64,000 nt of DNA from NCBI GenBank assembly GCA_963850255.1, contig CAWKLL010000039.1, positions 79,902-143,901 on the forward strand, in the 5' to 3' direction. Below are positions 63,165 through 64,000 of the stretch, one piece after another. This stretch comes from J054 sp963850255 (GTDB taxonomy: Bacteria; Pseudomonadota; Gammaproteobacteria; Steroidobacterales; GCA-2729495). The notes under the pieces were generated by a model. The model was given only the letters and a program-made list of their open reading frames with translations, was not told the origin of the DNA and did not search any database. Each line of letters begins with the position of its first letter. Position 1 is the first letter of the stretch. The position numbers and the translations under genes are program-made.

Positions 63165-63779
63165 ATGAAGACTCGCACCCGGATGCTGGCGCTGGCCGCA
63201 GTGCTGATCAGCGCTTGCAGCCCTGCCCCCGAGGCCGAGCCGCCGCCGGCAGGGCCTGAAGCCACAGCACGCCAGCTGGTGGCTGATGTGCTGGGCATCT
63301 CAGCCGATCAGGTACAGGTTATTTCCGTCGAGGCCCGCCAGTTCAGCGACTCCAGCCTCGACTGCCCACAACCCGGCATGAGCTATCTGCAGGTCATCAC
63401 ACCCGGTCACCGGCTGCTGCTGGAGGCCGAGGGACGCCGTTTCGATGTTCGCAGCTCCGGCGGCCAGGGTCGGATCTGCCGCAAACGCAAGCCAGCAGAC
63501 GGTCCATCATCGCAGTCGGAAAATTCGCCGGCAGTTTCGGACCTGGCTGACTCGGCGCGCCGCGACCTGGCCGAAAAACTTACCATCGACGAGGCGTTTA
63601 TCCAGGTACTTGGCGTGCGGACACGCCAGGCGAAGGAAAAGCTGTCTGGCTGCGAACTTAACTGCGCGGCCGACGGCGCCTGCGGCTACGTGGTCGAGCT
63701 GGGCTTCGCCGACCGTCGGTTTACCTACTTCGCCTCACAGCAGCAGCTGCTGCCCTGCCCGGCTATCAGCCGCAGTTAA
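63165..63779 (+). CDS. hypothetical lipoprotein with two similar domains
   Basis: 204 residues. The signal ends in a lipobox LISAC, so Cys about 18 should be lipidated. Two halves share the pattern ARxL-V/A-x-L-x-I...V-x-x-R...C, suggesting a duplicated domain: TARQLVADVLGISADQVQVI (about 33-52) and ARRDLAEKLTIDEAFIQVLG near 130. Cysteine pairs in both halves could form disulphides. I do not recognise a function. Convergent with the cut gene at the right edge with no gap. Confidence 0.75.
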   Translation: MKTRTRMLALAAVLISACSPAPEAEPPPAGPEATARQLVADVLGISADQVQVISVEARQFSDSSLDCPQPGMSYLQVITPGHRLLLEAEGRRFDVRSSGGQGRICRKRKPADGPSSQSENSPAVSDLADSARRDLAEKLTIDEAFIQVLGVRTRQAKEKLSGCELNCAADGACGYVVELGFADRRFTYFASQQQLLPCPAISRS

Positions 63780-64000
63780 CTAGTCGTCTTGGCCCGCTGC
63801 AGCAGCATTGCGCTGTTGGCGACGGCTAATTTTTCGCCATAACCTGCGCAGGGCTCGCGCGATCTGTTCTGCCTTGGTAGGTCGAAAGTATTCGCGGTCC
63901 TCTGCCAATGGCGTCTCATGTACGAATTGATATTTGATCTTGAACCAGGCGTTCAGATCCATGCGGCAGGCCTGCCGAAACAACCAACCCTCGCCCCGGC
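63780..64000 (-). CDS. hypothetical protein, N-terminus outside the window
   Basis: An open frame from the right edge to the TAG at 63780. It contains WLFRQACRMDLNAWFKIKY and a basic C-terminal ALRRLWRKISRRQQRN. The frame is open to the edge, so only the C-terminal 72 residues are visible. No family recognised. Low-complexity basic tail. Confidence 0.5.
   Translation of the reverse strand, partial: RGEGWLFRQACRMDLNAWFKIKYQFVHETPLAEDREYFRPTKAEQIARALRRLWRKISRRQQRNAAAAGQDD

Overview
The window is chromosomal DNA from a GC-rich Gram-negative gammaproteobacterium. Evidence is the LPS transport and Kdo/heptose genes, the kdsD-kdsC-lptCAB-rpoN-hpf-ptsN-rapZ block, and the rpsU-yqeY-dnaG-rpoD macromolecular synthesis block. 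The order tsaD-folB-folK next to a pteridine reductase, a MidA-type methyltransferase, uppP and cca, plus mgtE after rapZ, recalls xanthomonad-like or basal gammaproteobacterial genomes; this placement is inference. No tRNA, rRNA, CRISPR array or insertion sequence was seen. Coding density is high and almost all genes are housekeeping.

Layout. 1-1.5 kb: murA (cut by the left edge) and ibaG on the minus strand. 1.5-10.6 kb: a plus-strand run for LPS export (yrbG, kdsD, kdsC, lptC, lptA, lptB), then rpoN, hpf, ptsN, rapZ and mgtE. 10.7-13.9 kb: a patatin, an exported peroxiredoxin and an ATP/ADP-translocase-like carrier. 14-21 kb: a minus-strand carbon operon, tkt-gap-pgk-glycerate kinase-pyk. 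21-25.4 kb: metK-ahcY, a CpdA-like phosphoesterase and a TraB/GumN protein. 25.4-28.2 kb: rubredoxin, a LON-domain protein, mpl and a membrane protein. 28.2-33.6 kb: rnd, then adk, PPi-dependent phosphofructokinase and a K+-independent H+-pyrophosphatase, the last three all carrying single-base frameshifts. 33.6-38.5 kb: a PAS-GGDEF-EAL protein, pcm and tolC. 38.5-45.5 kb: nrdJa-nrdJb-hldE-waaA on the minus strand. 45.9-55.5 kb: a DegQ/MucD protease, an NDUFA9-like protein, a lipoprotein peptidase, cca, uppP, a MidA-like protein and the folate/tsaD genes. 55.5-60.2 kb: rpsU-yqeY-dnaG-rpoD. 60.2-64 kb: a glutamate-synthase-like flavoprotein, an EEP-family protein, yqcC, a lipoprotein and a cut gene.

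Most unusual parts. (1) The nrdJ locus: a class II, B12-dependent ribonucleotide reductase whose large subunit carries a 363-residue intein in the NPCGEQ active-site motif, with a decayed LAGLIDADG endonuclease. It is preceded by a good promoter, a structured leader of about 195 nt, and an AT-rich patch with DnaA-box-like sites. (2) Four +1 frame disruptions within 3.3 kb, hitting adk, pfp and hppA, while about 55 neighbouring genes are intact. (3) A terminator-like hairpin inside the rpsU leader. (4) A nitrogen PTS cluster lacking its HPr gene.

How the genes fit together: the PPi-dependent phosphofructokinase and the proton-pumping pyrophosphatase point to use of pyrophosphate as an energy currency beside a tkt-gap-pgk-pyk carbon operon. 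metK and ahcY form the methyl cycle. Envelope biogenesis is spread over the murA, kds/lpt, mpl, hldE/waaA and uppP groups.
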